Origin: an uncultured Rothia sp.
GTDB lineage: Bacteria; Actinomycetota; Actinomycetes; Actinomycetales; Micrococcaceae
Assembly (NCBI GenBank): GCA_946221065.1
Contig: CAMIIO010000007.1
Span: 1 to 64,000, forward strand
Reading direction: 5' to 3'
Length of the DNA: 64,000 nucleotides
This document shows positions 26,544 through 34,550 of the stretch, piece after piece. How positions within the stretch are numbered: the first letter of the stretch is position 1; every line of letters starts with the position of its first letter. Below the pieces are notes generated by a model. That model saw nothing but the letters and a program-made list of their open reading frames with translations. It did no database searches and was not told the origin of the DNA. Made by a program: the position numbers and the translations under genes.

Positions 26544-28274
26544 ATGGGAACTTCAGCGATTCAGCCGTTTCAGGAGCCGGTGATCTATCAGATTTATCCG
26601 CGCAGTTTCCAGGATTCTAACGGCGACGGAGTAGGGGACTTACCGGGTATTACCTCCCGTATCCCGTATTTGGCTCAGTTGGGTGTGGACTTTATCTGGC
26701 TCTCCCCTATTTATCGTTCACCGAATGACGATAATGGCTACGACATTAGCGATTATCGCAATATCATGGATGAATTTGGCACCCTGGATGACTTTGACGA
26801 ACTGGTGGCTACCGCTAGTCAGCACGGCATTAAAATCATAATGGATCTGGTGGTGAATCATTCCTCGGATGAGCACGAGTGGTTCCGACAGTCTCGTTCT
26901 TCCCGTGAGAACCCCTACCGCGACTACTACATCTGGAAGGACGCCAAGTGCTTCGAGCAGGACGGCACTCCAATTCCACCGAATAACTGGATTTCTGCTT
27001 TTTCGCCCTCCGTTTGGGAGTGGGATGAACGCACCGAGCAATTTTATCTGCACCTATTTTCCACGAAGCAACCGGATCTGAACTGGGAGAATCCTCAGGT
27101 TCGCCAGGAAGTGTACGAGATCATGCGGTTCTGGCTCGATCGCGGAGTGAGCGGTTTCCGTATGGACGTTATTAACCTTATTTCTAAAGATCCCGCGTAC
27201 CCCGATGACCCGGCAGTTGCAGCCGGTAGTCACGAGTCGGCGTTGGGCATGGCGGCTAACGGTCCGCGTGTTCACGAGTTCTTGCAGGAGATGAACCGGG
27301 AAGTGCTCTCCCACTACAATGTGGTGACCGTGGGTGAGACTCCCTTTGTCAGCACCGATGATGCGCTAAAGTACACCGGCTTTGACCGCAATGAACTTCA
27401 GATGGTGTTCCAATTTGAGCATATGGATATAGATTCTAATCCGCAGGGTTTTGGGAAATGGAACGACCAGAAATTTCAGCTTGTTGACCTGAAGAAAACT
27501 CTCACTCGCTGGCAGAATGAGCTCTCCGGCAAGGCATGGAACTCACTGTATTGGAACAACCACGACCAGCCGCGTGCCGTCTCCCGTTTTGGCAACGACT
27601 CACCGCAGTGGAGGGAACTCTCCGCCAAAATGCTTGGAATTAATCTGCACTGTATGCAGGGCACCCCATACATCTATCAGGGCGAGGAGCTGGGGATGAC
27701 CAACGTGTACTTTGAGGATATTTCCGAGTCCGACGACATCGAAATTCATAACGCCTGGCGCGAATATGTGGAGGAGTCCCACCTCATTTCCCCCGAGCAG
27801 ATGTTGAGTTTCATCAGCGCCTCGGGCAGGGATAACGCGCGCACCCCGATGCAGTGGTCTGCCGAAAAGAACGCCGGGTTTACGACGGGTACACCCTGGC
27901 TCAAACTCAACCCACGCTATACCGAGATTAATGCAGAAGAAGCGATTGCGAACGAAGATTCGGTTTTCCATTTTTACCGCAGACTCATCAAACTCCGCCA
28001 CACTACTCCACTCATGATTTCCGGCACCTACGAACTACTCGACGACGTCGATACCCCACAAGACAACGAAGTGTACGCCTACCTTCGCCACGGCACCGGA
28101 GAGCTCGCCGGGCAAACCCTGCTCGTGATCTGCAACTTTACCGACCGGGAACTCACCCGCGAATACCCCAGCATGGGTTCCAACCGCCAGCTACTGATAT
28201 CCAACTACCCCGACGACGCCGACACAACCCTGCGCCCCTACGAGGGCAAGGTTTACCTCTTCACCGACAACTAG
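26544..28274 (+). CDS. GH13 alpha-glucosidase, oligo-1,6-glucosidase type
   Basis: About 576 residues from ATG 26544, which has AAAGAGG 8 bases upstream; the ATG at 26526 lies before that site. GH13 regions: DLVVNHSSDEHEWF, nucleophile Asp in GFRMDVINLIS, acid/base Glu in VTVGETPF, and NNHDQPR. A valine follows the nucleophile, the residue associated with alpha-1,6 specificity in oligo-1,6-glucosidases and also found in trehalose-6-phosphate hydrolases. The protein is cytoplasmic. It is a tandem paralogue of the next gene and sits opposite the glucoside PTS gene. Confidence 0.94.
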   Translation: MGTSAIQPFQEPVIYQIYPRSFQDSNGDGVGDLPGITSRIPYLAQLGVDFIWLSPIYRSPNDDNGYDISDYRNIMDEFGTLDDFDELVATASQHGIKIIMDLVVNHSSDEHEWFRQSRSSRENPYRDYYIWKDAKCFEQDGTPIPPNNWISAFSPSVWEWDERTEQFYLHLFSTKQPDLNWENPQVRQEVYEIMRFWLDRGVSGFRMDVINLISKDPAYPDDPAVAAGSHESALGMAANGPRVHEFLQEMNREVLSHYNVVTVGETPFVSTDDALKYTGFDRNELQMVFQFEHMDIDSNPQGFGKWNDQKFQLVDLKKTLTRWQNELSGKAWNSLYWNNHDQPRAVSRFGNDSPQWRELSAKMLGINLHCMQGTPYIYQGEELGMTNVYFEDISESDDIEIHNAWREYVEESHLISPEQMLSFISASGRDNARTPMQWSAEKNAGFTTGTPWLKLNPRYTEINAEEAIANEDSVFHFYRRLIKLRHTTPLMISGTYELLDDVDTPQDNEVYAYLRHGTGELAGQTLLVICNFTDRELTREYPSMGSNRQLLISNYPDDADTTLRPYEGKVYLFTDN

Positions 28275-28299
28275 CCCAAACAAACTTTAGGAGCACACA

Positions 28300-30045
28300 A
28301 TGAGAACCTCATACGCCGGTAAACAGTGGTGGAAAGAAGCCGTGGTGTACCAGGTGTGGCCACGATCCTTCCAAGATTCTGACGGCGACGGGGTCGGCGA
28401 TCTACCCGGCATCACCTCCCGCCTGCCATACCTGGCAAAGCTGGGTATTAATGTCATCTGGCTCAGCCCTATGTTCGCCTCCCCCAACGAGGATATGGGC
28501 TACGACATCAGCGACTACCAGGCCATTATGGCAGAGTTCGGCACCATGGAAGACTTCGATACCCTGCTGGAGACAGCCCACGAACACGGTATTAAAATTC
28601 TGCTGGACATCGTGGTAAACCATACCTCCGACGAACACGAATGGTTTAAGCAGTCTCGCTCCTCGCGCAATAACGAATACCGCGATTTCTACTATTGGCG
28701 TGATTCCGCAGGAACCGACGAGAACGGCGACCCGCTCCCACCGAATAACTGGGGCTCGGAATTTGGCGGCCCCGCCTGGGAATACGATGAGCACACCGAC
28801 CAATGGTATCTGCATATATTCTCTACAAAACAGCCGGACCTCAACTGGGAAAACCCCACCGTGCGCGAGCGCATTTACCGGATGATTAACTGGTGGCTGG
28901 ATAAGAGCGTAGACGGATTCCGGCTAGACGCCATCAACATTATTTCCAAGCCCGAAGGTCTACCGGATGACCCGGATATTAACTTTGAAAAGCACGGCTC
29001 ATCCACCGCGTTCGTCATCAAGAACGGCACGAAAGTTCACCAGTGGATGCACGAGCTCAACCAAAACACCGTGGTGAACTACGATGTGATGACCGTGGGC
29101 GAAATGAGTGCTACTCCCCCGGAGGAAGCACTCAAGTTCGCCGGCTACGAAGCGGGAGAGCTGAACATGCTCTTCCACTTCGAGCACATGGGCGTAGATA
29201 CCGATCACACCGCCGGCATGGGCAAGTGGTCCTACCAGCCCTACGATCTGCATGAGCTAAAGCGAATCCTCAACGATTGGCAACTCAAACTCGCGGGCAA
29301 AGCCTGGGGCTCACTGTACTGGAACAACCACGACCAGCCGCGCATCGTCTCCCGTTTTGGCAACGACTCACCGCAGTGGAGGGAGCTCTCCGGCAAGATG
29401 CTGGCAACCACCCTACACTTCATGCAGGGCACCCCGTACATCTATCAGGGCGAGGAATTTGGCATGACCAACGTGCAATTCCCCAGCATTGAGGATTATC
29501 TTGATTCACTGAATCTCTACGACGATATGGTGCGTGAGCGCGGTAACCTCACCAGCGAGCAGTGTCTACAGATGATTTACGCAAAGGGCCGCGATAACGC
29601 GCGCACCCCGGTACAGTGGTCCGCCGAGGAAAATGCCGGGTTTACCACCGGAAGCCCGTGGATCAAAGTGAACCCGAATTATCCGAGTATCAATGCTCAG
29701 GCGGCACTCGATAACCCCGATTCACTGTTCTACCACTATCAAAAGCTTAATCAGCTACGCCGTGGCAATCTACAAGACCTGATGGTGTACGCCGATTTTG
29801 TGCCGTTGGACGAGGACGACGCCGCCGTCTATGCCTATGAACGGCACGGAGAGAACGGCGATAAACTACTGGTCATCAATAACTTCACGGATCGAGAAAT
29901 TATCCGCGACTTCGAGCTCTTGAATGTACCCGGTGAGCTTATGATCTCTAACTACGGCGACGATTTGAGGGAAAAGCTACGCCCCTATGAATCCAAGGTG
30001 TACCTGGTGAAAGCGACAGATCTGGAAACCACCGACGTCGAATAA
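28300..30045 (+). CDS. GH13 alpha-glucosidase, maltase-like paralogue
   Basis: 581 residues. Catalytic regions: DIVVNHTSDEHEWF, nucleophile Asp in GFRLDAINIIS, Glu in MTVGEMSA, and NNHDQPR. Alanine follows the nucleophile, as in alpha-1,4-specific enzymes of the family, unlike the valine of the upstream paralogue. The start has AGGAG 6 bases upstream, 25 bases after the previous stop. Long blocks of near-identity with the first gene (for example around NNHDQPR and RFGNDSPQWRELS) show a duplication or gene conversion. A strong terminator follows. Confidence 0.94.
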   Translation: MRTSYAGKQWWKEAVVYQVWPRSFQDSDGDGVGDLPGITSRLPYLAKLGINVIWLSPMFASPNEDMGYDISDYQAIMAEFGTMEDFDTLLETAHEHGIKILLDIVVNHTSDEHEWFKQSRSSRNNEYRDFYYWRDSAGTDENGDPLPPNNWGSEFGGPAWEYDEHTDQWYLHIFSTKQPDLNWENPTVRERIYRMINWWLDKSVDGFRLDAINIISKPEGLPDDPDINFEKHGSSTAFVIKNGTKVHQWMHELNQNTVVNYDVMTVGEMSATPPEEALKFAGYEAGELNMLFHFEHMGVDTDHTAGMGKWSYQPYDLHELKRILNDWQLKLAGKAWGSLYWNNHDQPRIVSRFGNDSPQWRELSGKMLATTLHFMQGTPYIYQGEEFGMTNVQFPSIEDYLDSLNLYDDMVRERGNLTSEQCLQMIYAKGRDNARTPVQWSAEENAGFTTGSPWIKVNPNYPSINAQAALDNPDSLFYHYQKLNQLRRGNLQDLMVYADFVPLDEDDAAVYAYERHGENGDKLLVINNFTDREIIRDFELLNVPGELMISNYGDDLREKLRPYESKVYLVKATDLETTDVE

Positions 30046-30081
30046 TCCTGTGCGCCTAACGTACAGAACAGAACCGGCACG

Positions 30082-30128
30082 AAAAACGCCTCGATACCTT
30101 CCTGGGTGAGAGTATCGAGGCGTTTTTT
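30082..30128. terminator. Intrinsic terminator after the glucosidase genes
   Basis: AAAAACGCCTCGATAC (30082-30097) pairs with GTATCGAGGCGTTTTT (30112-30127), a 16-pair stem with a T-run on the plus strand and an A-run at the other side, so it can act in both directions. Confidence 0.9.
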
Positions 30129-30140
30129 CTGTCTCAAAAA

Positions 30141-30326
30141 TTACTTTTTACGCGGTGCAGTAGAGTTTCCTTTACCCTTGCTCACGGTGCTGAACGCACG
30201 CCCGGCAAGATCTTTCACCTGCTGTTGTACCTTCGGATCGCGTGCATACCGCATAACGGTCTCCCGAATCTGTGGGTTATTCGCAAGATTCTTAAGCTGA
30301 GCACCCAAACCTGCCGACTTTGCCAT
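30141..30326 (-). CDS. Small basic protein of unknown function
   Basis: 61 residues from ATG 30326, which has GGAGG 5 bases upstream; the longer open frame to 30437 lacks such a site. The sequence begins MAKSAGLGAQLKNLANNPQ and ends in a basic TAPRKK tail. It looks helical and soluble. No family is recognised. Convergent with the glucosidases. Confidence 0.6.
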   Translation of the reverse strand: MAKSAGLGAQLKNLANNPQIRETVMRYARDPKVQQQVKDLAGRAFSTVSKGKGNSTAPRKK

Positions 30327-30479
30327 CATGTCCTCCAAAGAAATGTTACTTGATACCTCAAGTATATCGGCGCGTTGCGGCATCAAACCTCGCAGGTGCC
30401 CATACCGGCTCAGTATGCTAGAAAACGCGATAACCACCTCTCACCCACTTCTATTATTCCCCTAGCTAAGGAGCCTTTC

Positions 30480-30896
30480 ATGGCACTGCGCATCAACCCC
30501 TACTTCACTTTTGCCGGCACCGCCCGTGAAGCATTTGCCTTCTACCAGAGCGTCTTTGGCGGCGAACTACAGCTTGCCACCTTTGGCGATTTCCACGCCC
30601 CCGTCGAACCCGACGTTGAATACATGGTCATGCACGGCGAACTCCGCACCGAATATTTCACCCTGCAAGGATCGGACGGTGCCGCCATTCACAAACCCGA
30701 AAATAACGCCACCACCAACATGGAAATCTCGATTCTCGGTGAAGGCACAGACTTAGAAACCGCCAAAGACTGGTTCCAGAAACTCTCCGACGGCGCCACC
30801 AATGTTCAGCCCCTCGACCAGGCACCCTGGGGCGCGCTCTTTGGTTTCTTCACCGATAAATTCGGTATCGCCTGGATGTTCAATATCCAAAGCTAA
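30480..30896 (+). CDS. VOC/PhnB-like metalloenzyme-fold protein
   Basis: 138 residues from ATG 30480, which has AAGGAG upstream. The N-terminus NPYFTFAGTAREAFAFYQSV and the tail WGALFGFFTDKFGIAWMFN are typical of the PhnB (DUF1338-unrelated, 3-demethylubiquinone methyltransferase-like) branch of the vicinal oxygen chelate fold. The molecular role of this branch is mostly unknown. Convergent with guaA across palindrome copy B. Confidence 0.92.
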   Translation: MALRINPYFTFAGTAREAFAFYQSVFGGELQLATFGDFHAPVEPDVEYMVMHGELRTEYFTLQGSDGAAIHKPENNATTNMEISILGEGTDLETAKDWFQKLSDGATNVQPLDQAPWGALFGFFTDKFGIAWMFNIQS

Positions 30897-30907
30897 CCGT
30901 TCACATA

Positions 30908-30970
30908 CGTTGAGGTGTCAAAAATGTGTACTTTTCGTGCCGAAAAGTACACATTTTTGACACCTCAACG
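30908..30970. repeat. Long palindrome, copy B, at convergent VOC/guaA ends
   Basis: A perfect inverted repeat with 30-base arms (30908-30937 and 30941-30970) and a three-base TGC loop. It shares its outer 18 bases and inner eight bases with copy A at 4009-4070. Two stem positions differ, and both partners changed together (A-T to G-C and C-G to T-A). It starts 11 bases after the VOC stop. Confidence 0.92.
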
Positions 30971-30981
30971 AGTGCTACATT

Positions 30982-31109
30982 CACACAGCGGCTACGCTCA
31001 CGCTCCGCCCAGTAACTTGATTTTTTATTTCCTCGCTCGGAAAAAACCACCACACAGCGGCTACGCTCACGCTCCGCCCAGTAACTTGATTTTTTATTTC
31101 CTCGCTCGC
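30982..31109. repeat. Two tandem 59-base repeats before the guaA stop
   Basis: Copy 1 at 30982-31040 and copy 2 at 31051-31109, period 69 bases, differ only at the end, where copy 2 has an extra CTCG. Each contains CACACAGCGGCTACGCTCAC and then AGTAACTTGATTTTTTATTT. The unit includes the left arm of the guaA end hairpin, so the repeat looks like a duplication of a gene-end element. Confidence 0.9.
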
Positions 31110-31127
31110 TCGGAAAAATCAAGTTAC
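31081..31127 (-). terminator. Hairpin containing the guaA stop codon
   Basis: GTAACTTGATTTTT (31081-31094) pairs perfectly with AAAAATCAAGTTAC (31114-31127). The right arm contains the guaA TAA (31124-31126). It is AT-rich, so it is weaker than the other hairpins of the window. Repeat copy 1 carries another left arm. Confidence 0.6.
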
Positions 31128-32716
31128 TCCCATTCAATCGTTCCCGGGGGCTTTGAGGTTACATCCAACACCACACGATTCACTTCCGAAACCTCATTCG
31201 TAATCCGGTTCGAAATACGCGCCAACACATCATACGGAACACGCGACCAATCCGCCGTCATCGCATCCTCACTCGACACCGGACGCAACACAATCGGATG
31301 ACCATAGGTACGACCATCGCCCTGCACACCCACCGAACGAACATCAGCCAACAACACCACCGGACACTGCCAAATCTCAGCATCCAAACCAGCAGCCGTC
31401 AACTCCGCACGAGCAATCGCATCAGCAGCACGCAACGTCTCCAAACGATCGCGCGTCACCTCACCAATAATACGAATACCCAAACCAGGACCAGGGAACG
31501 GCTGACGCGCCACAATCTTCTCCGGCACACCCAGCTCACGACCAATCGCACGCACCTCATCCTTAAACAAAGTACGCAACGGCTCAACCAGCTCAAACGT
31601 CATATCATCCGGCAAGCCACCCACATTATGATGCGACTTAATATTCGCGGCACCCTCGCCACCACCAGACTCAACAACATCCGGATACAACGTACCCTGA
31701 ACCAAGAAACGGATCTCACCGCCGGCGTCAGAAGCCTCAGCAATCAACTTCCGCTGTGCATCCTCAAATGAACGAATGAACTCCCGGCCAATCGCCTTAC
31801 GCTTCTCTTCAGGATCGGTCAATCCAGCCAAAGCGCCCAAGAAACGCTCCGACTCATCAATCGTTACCACCTTAATACCCATAGTCGAGGCGTAATCATT
31901 CTCCACCTGCTCACGCTCATCCTGACGCAACAAGCCATGATCGATAAAGAAACACGTCAACTGATCGCCTACGGCCTTATGCACCAGCGCAGCAGCAACC
32001 GACGAATCAACGCCACCAGAAAGCGCACAAATCACCCGGTCAGAACCCACCTGGGCACGAATCCGCTCAACATGCTCCTCAATAATATTGCCCGTCGTCC
32101 AACTCTTCTCAACGCCAGCAATATTAAACAAGAAATTCTCCAGCGCCTGCTGGCCATAATCAGAATTCTTCACCTCAGGGTGCCACTGCACGCCCGCGAG
32201 CTTACGACCCTCATCAACCATCGCCGCCACATCTGCACCGGGAGTAGTCGCCAACACCTCAAAGCCCTCCGGCGCCACAGACACCGAATCACCATGAGAC
32301 ATCCACACATTCTGCACCGACGGCGTACCCGTCAAAAACGACGAATTCTCCGCGCACACCGTCGCATCCGTAGCACCATACTCACGGCGACCGGTATGCG
32401 AAACCGTACCGCCCAGCGTCTGCGTCATCAGCTGGAAGCCATAGCAAATACCAAACACCGGCACGCCGGCCTCAAACAAAGCCTTATCGCCAGCAGGAGC
32501 ACCATCAGCGTACACCGACGCCGGACCACCCGAAAGGATGATCGCCGCCGGATCCTTCGCCAAAATCTTCTCGGTAGAAAGCGTATGCGGAACAATCTCG
32601 GAGTAGACGCCGGCCTCACGCACACGCCGAGCAATCAGCTGCGCATACTGGGCACCGTAGTCAACCACAAGAACCGGGCGCTCTTCGAGCTCGGTCAAAT
32701 TATCAGAAGTGGTCAC
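31124..32716 (-). CDS. guaA: GMP synthase (glutamine-hydrolysing)
   Basis: 530 residues. The class I amidotransferase domain (about 14-205) has the catalytic cysteine in FGICYGFQLM and the His/Glu pair in QWHPEV. The ATP-pyrophosphatase P-loop LSGGVDSS is at about 235, and the dimerisation domain ends KPPGTIEWE. It aminates XMP to GMP. The GTG start at 32716 has AAGGTG upstream. Neighbours guaB3 and guaB belong to the same pathway. Confidence 0.98.
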   Translation of the reverse strand: MTTSDNLTELEERPVLVVDYGAQYAQLIARRVREAGVYSEIVPHTLSTEKILAKDPAAIILSGGPASVYADGAPAGDKALFEAGVPVFGICYGFQLMTQTLGGTVSHTGRREYGATDATVCAENSSFLTGTPSVQNVWMSHGDSVSVAPEGFEVLATTPGADVAAMVDEGRKLAGVQWHPEVKNSDYGQQALENFLFNIAGVEKSWTTGNIIEEHVERIRAQVGSDRVICALSGGVDSSVAAALVHKAVGDQLTCFFIDHGLLRQDEREQVENDYASTMGIKVVTIDESERFLGALAGLTDPEEKRKAIGREFIRSFEDAQRKLIAEASDAGGEIRFLVQGTLYPDVVESGGGEGAANIKSHHNVGGLPDDMTFELVEPLRTLFKDEVRAIGRELGVPEKIVARQPFPGPGLGIRIIGEVTRDRLETLRAADAIARAELTAAGLDAEIWQCPVVLLADVRSVGVQGDGRTYGHPIVLRPVSSEDAMTADWSRVPYDVLARISNRITNEVSEVNRVVLDVTSKPPGTIEWE

Positions 32717-32793
32717 GAGTCACCTTAATGATCGATGGAAACGCCGGAGAACACACTCCGGCAGGGTTCACCCCTATTCTAAAGCACAACACA

Positions 32794-32860
32794 AAAGCCC
32801 CCAAGGCCCCGCCATCCCTCGTGCCCAACAGCACAGAAAATACGGAAATCTCGGGGGCTT
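32794..32860 (-). terminator. Possible long-loop terminator after the DUF3817 gene
   Basis: AAAGCCCCC near 32795-32802 pairs with GGGGGCTT at 32853-32860 across a loop of about 50 bases that contains further short GC stems. On the minus strand it follows the DUF3817 stop and ends in TTTTGTGTTGTG. Confidence 0.4.
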
Positions 32861-32882
32861 CCCACCAAGTTCACCAGAGAAA

Positions 32883-33458
32883 CTAGTACCGCTTTGTCGC
32901 CTGCGGATTAGCCGCCAATAGGGCAAGAGTCTCACGGTGAATCCGGCCCTCCACAATAAACGAGAGGAAAGGCACGACGCCGCCCAGCGCCATCACAATC
33001 AACTGCGGCAAGCCCCAGCGCATCAACAGCCATAAACGGAAACACGAGAACAGATACACCACATAGAACCAGCCGTGAATAATCAGAATCCACGTAGAAA
33101 TATTGAGCCCACCCGTCAAATTCCCGGTCTCACGATTCAGCCAGCCCAACGCTACTGGCTCACCGGTATGTGCGTTCGTAGCGCCAGCCATCAGATCATA
33201 GCCAAAGATATAACGAGTAATCATCTCCACTACCAGCAGTAGCAGGAACGTACCCGAAATCCAGGCGCACCACTTATAGAACGTCAGGGCCCCACGAATC
33301 TGCGACTCCGTGCCACCGAACTTCTTGCGTACCACAAAGCCACCCTTGCCATCCGATCTTCCGCCCTCGGCAAGAGCAACCTTTTTCCCATCAGTGCGCT
33401 CCTGTGGACGCGGAGTAGCACCATTACCAGCACCGGGCTGGGGACTTTTACTCGCCAT
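32883..33458 (-). CDS. DUF3817-family membrane protein
   Basis: About 191 residues (ATG 33458; a GTG three bases earlier is possible). A polar N-terminus of about 55 residues precedes three helices: ALTFYKWCAWISGTFLLLLVV, ISTWILIIHGWFYVVYLFSC and LPQLIVMALGGVVPFLSFIV. The pattern and the HGW(F)YVVYL motif are those of DUF3817, which in actinobacteria usually lies beside guaA, as here. Function unknown. Confidence 0.88.
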   Translation of the reverse strand: MASKSPQPGAGNGATPRPQERTDGKKVALAEGGRSDGKGGFVVRKKFGGTESQIRGALTFYKWCAWISGTFLLLLVVEMITRYIFGYDLMAGATNAHTGEPVALGWLNRETGNLTGGLNISTWILIIHGWFYVVYLFSCFRLWLLMRWGLPQLIVMALGGVVPFLSFIVEGRIHRETLALLAANPQATKRY

Positions 33459-33514
33459 CACAATTCCTCTTCCTCTACAACACCAAAAAATCTGCCACCT
33501 ACAGCAGCGCTGCC

Positions 33515-34453
33515 CTACCGGGCAGGAGTAACCTCGTCAAAGAAATAATAAGCATGATCTTCCGGATCCCAGTAATAGTAGCGGCCGGTTTCCTCATCCA
33601 ACCAATACTCGCCCTCATACTCAAAATACTGGGCGGGGTCATTTGCTTTTTCATAAGAATCACGCAGCATCCGCCACCAAAGGAACAGCGCAAACCCCGC
33701 AAATACTACCCACTCAAGGGCATAGAAAATATTCATCCAGTTAACGTCTTCATCAGTTACCTGGCTAGCATCCACCGGTTTCACAGAATCGCTCTGCCCA
33801 ATTACCGTGGCCTCTGCAGCTACCTCGTTCTCGGCAGTCAATGGCAGCTCGGTTCCCTGTGGAGCCTCTGCGTCTGCGGTAAGGATCGCCCCATACAGCG
33901 GAGAATCCCAAAGATTAGTGAGCTGCGCGGAAGCAGCAGAACCTAAAATACGTTGAGAATACTCATCCCTAGACTCTTTCTGCTCGGTAGAGAACGGTGC
34001 ATCATTAGCCACCACGCGCCCAGCTACCTGGACTTCGCCCTGCGGCTCAGCGGGAATCTCGGCTTGAGAAGTCCAGGCGCGTGCCACCACAATGCCGCGT
34101 GGCTTCTCCCCGCTAGAAGTAACAACCTGTGGTGCCCCATCGGGAACCAGCTCCGAAACCACCCAATAGCCTCTCTCACCACCGTGAAGTTTATTACTCA
34201 CCAGATAGGTTGAACCGGGCACGTACTCTCCCGTTACCCGAACCATCGAATCAGCTTCGTAGGTTGTCAGCGGCTCGTGTTCTTTCAGAACCTCGCTCCA
34301 CTCCACCACTTTTTCTTTCGCCGGATCCGCCTTAATCTGCCCCAGCGTAGAGGCATTGAGCTGCCAACGGCTGAGCATCATAAAGCCCGTGGCTATCATG
34401 AGTACCAGCGCCAAACCAGCAAGCCAGCGCGGAGTCATCGCTAATCTAAACAC
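33515..34453 (-). CDS. SURF1-family cytochrome oxidase assembly protein
   Basis: 312 residues. An N-terminal helix (about 9-28, FMMLSRWQLNAS), an extracytoplasmic domain with VRVTGEYVPGSTYLV and GYWVVSELV, and a second helix (about 243-262, NIFYALEWVVFAGFALFLWW) give the classic SURF1 topology. Members help build the haem a3 site of aa3 oxidases. An unusual tail of about 45 residues is rich in Tyr/Asp/Glu (YFEYEGEYWLDEETGRYYYW) and looks like a cytoplasmic acidic-aromatic extension. Confidence 0.93.
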   Translation of the reverse strand: MFRLAMTPRWLAGLALVLMIATGFMMLSRWQLNASTLGQIKADPAKEKVVEWSEVLKEHEPLTTYEADSMVRVTGEYVPGSTYLVSNKLHGGERGYWVVSELVPDGAPQVVTSSGEKPRGIVVARAWTSQAEIPAEPQGEVQVAGRVVANDAPFSTEQKESRDEYSQRILGSAASAQLTNLWDSPLYGAILTADAEAPQGTELPLTAENEVAAEATVIGQSDSVKPVDASQVTDEDVNWMNIFYALEWVVFAGFALFLWWRMLRDSYEKANDPAQYFEYEGEYWLDEETGRYYYWDPEDHAYYFFDEVTPAR

Positions 34454-34480
34454 GCTCTCTACCCTATCGGTTTTCCATAG

Positions 34481-34526
34481 AAAACGCCCCGCTCCTCCAC
34501 GCTTTGGGAGGGAGCAGGGCGAATTT
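34481..34526 (-). terminator. Terminator of guaB3
   Basis: AAAACGCCCCGCTCC (34481-34495) pairs, with one G-T, with GGAGCAGGGCGAATTTT (34510-34526). On the minus strand it follows the guaB3 stop by about 25 bases and ends in CGTTTTC. Confidence 0.8.
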
Positions 34527-34550
34527 TCAGCGCATGGTCAGCCCAAAGAA

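Noticed and set aside
30901..31137. Minus-strand frame with repeated SYWAERERSRC
   Set aside because: Its repeats are only the translation of the two tandem DNA repeats and the palindrome; no start signal.
31937..32728. 263-codon plus-strand frame opposite guaA
   Set aside because: Basic, repetitive product typical of the antisense of a GC-skewed gene; guaA is certain.
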